From: Acidobacteriota bacterium
Lineage (GTDB): Bacteria; Acidobacteriota; Terriglobia; Bryobacterales; Bryobacteraceae
Direction of reading: 5' to 3'
NCBI GenBank assembly: GCA_016871015.1
Contig: VFZX01000019.1
Location: 1 to 43,684 of the forward strand
DNA: 43,684 nucleotides
Shown here: one piece after another, positions 43,189 to 43,684 of the stretch
How positions within the stretch are numbered: position 1 is the stretch's first letter
How the letters are laid out: each line of letters starts with the position of its first letter
Made by a program: the position numbers and the translations under genes
Notes under the pieces: model-generated
Database searches by the model: none
What the model was told of the DNA's origin: nothing
The model's input: only the letters and a program-made list of their open reading frames with translations

Positions 43189-43684
43189 GGGGGAGTGTCG
43201 GTGATCTCCTCGTTGACACGGTCCCAGTAGAGCCGCTTGCCCGATGACTCGGCCTGGGCCGCCATGATCACCGCGACCGAGTGGGAGTATCCGGACAGCA
43301 CATCGGCCCGCGGCTTCTGCCGGGTGCGCATGCATTCGAACCAGTTGCGCATGTGATCGGTTGGCTCCAGCGGCGCCAGGGTGAAGGGTTCCCTGATCCG
43401 CTGTGGCCTGCCCGCGGCGCCGGCTCCCGACACCACGTACCGCGACTTGACTTCTTCCACCGTTCCGTTCTGCGCGTAGTAGCGCACGACCTGGCCGGCG
43501 TCGTTGCCGAACATCATGGCATAGCTGACGAGGAATCCCTTCGGATAGGTGAGCAGGGTTTGGAAGGTGTCCGAGGTCTCGCGCCCATCCTTGTGCAGGA
43601 ACACCCCCCCTGAAGCCGTGACGCTTTCCGGGAACGGATCATCCATCACGTACGCCGCACCAGCGATGAAGTGGCTCATCCACT
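43164..43684 (-). CDS. Gfo/Idh/MocA-family oxidoreductase, C-terminal part (cut by window edge)
   Basis: Only the last 173 codons or so are in view; the frame runs off the right edge, so the N-terminal Rossmann domain is missing. Visible family features are the SASGGVFLHKDGRETSDTFQ-like stretch (VTASGGVFLHKDGR), QTLLTYPKGFLVSYAMMFG and the closing ADVLSGYSHSVAVIMAAQAE, where family members carry a conserved motif in the second half of the protein. The ATG inside the window (43679) is probably an internal methionine, because a family protein should have about 250 more residues before it. It converges on the PfkB gene with a 25-base overlap. Confidence 0.8.
   Translation of the reverse strand, partial: WMSHFIAGAAYVMDDPFPESVTASGGVFLHKDGRETSDTFQTLLTYPKGFLVSYAMMFGNDAGQVVRYYAQNGTVEEVKSRYVVSGAGAAGRPQRIREPFTLAPLEPTDHMRNWFECMRTRQKPRADVLSGYSHSVAVIMAAQAESSGKRLYWDRVNEEITDTPPQRTSTAS

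Overview
This is a GC-rich, gene-dense bacterial chromosome segment. It most resembles an acidobacterium of the Solibacter/Bryobacter type. The clues are a very large Oar-like TonB-dependent receptor with an N-terminal carboxypeptidase-regulatory-like domain, a protein ending in what looks like the Solibacter C-terminal domain (TIGR03437), planctomycete/Solibacter-style heme proteins, and four separate Gfo/Idh/MocA oxidoreductases with Tat-like leaders. The assignment is inferred from gene content, not from a marker-gene tree. I see no insertion sequence, phage, CRISPR array, rRNA or replication origin. Genes are packed tightly: many start codons overlap the previous stop, and GTG and TTG starts are common.

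Layout. 1-351: a possible small ORF and a tRNA-Val(UAC). 357-6309: a leftward pair (amidohydrolase, then a large lipoprotein with a PVC-type heme domain) diverging from a secreted DUF3604 metalloprotein. 6302-8837: a leftward cassette of fatty-acid desaturase, membrane histidine kinase and OmpR-type response regulator, with an 11-bp-phased direct repeat in the desaturase promoter. 8913-13276: carAB (carbamoyl-phosphate synthase), ending in a strong hairpin. 13364-19726: rightward genes for an EAL phosphodiesterase with a degenerate GGDEF domain, an exported intradiol dioxygenase, a U32 peptidase-family protein resembling RlhA, and an SGNH-TPR protein. 19710-21703: leftward nucleoside hydrolase and Gfo/Idh/MocA protein. 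21751-26062: a short DprA-like protein and the TonB receptor. 26074-29204: leftward Gfo/Idh/MocA protein and bifunctional enoyl-CoA hydratase/3-hydroxyacyl-CoA dehydrogenase. 29228-33863: rightward unknown protein, polyphosphate kinase and GT4 glycosyltransferase. 33742-40970: six leftward overlapping genes (HemN-like radical SAM enzyme, halogenase-like flavoprotein, PaaK-like ligase, Gfo/Idh/MocA protein, cytochrome c-SUMF1 fusion, ApbE). 40996-43188: ThuA-Solibacter-domain protein and PfkB sugar kinase. The right edge cuts a fourth Gfo/Idh/MocA gene.

How the parts may work together. The most coherent candidate system is desaturase-kinase-regulator. Its order matches the known des-desK-desR membrane-fluidity circuit of Bacillus, but it is built from a different kinase and regulator family (HisKA plus OmpR/PhoB). 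The kinase has two membrane helices and essentially no external domain. The desaturase promoter carries two identical 7-bp half-sites separated by 4 bp, the spacing expected for a PhoB/OmpR-family site. The second candidate is the six-gene overlapping operon, which combines radical, flavin, adenylate-forming and heme chemistry and could make or modify an unknown small molecule or cofactor. Most of the remaining genes fit a heterotroph that degrades complex organic matter and exports many oxidoreductases and hydrolases. Start codons were chosen by hand from ribosome-binding sites, overlaps and domain limits, so several are uncertain.
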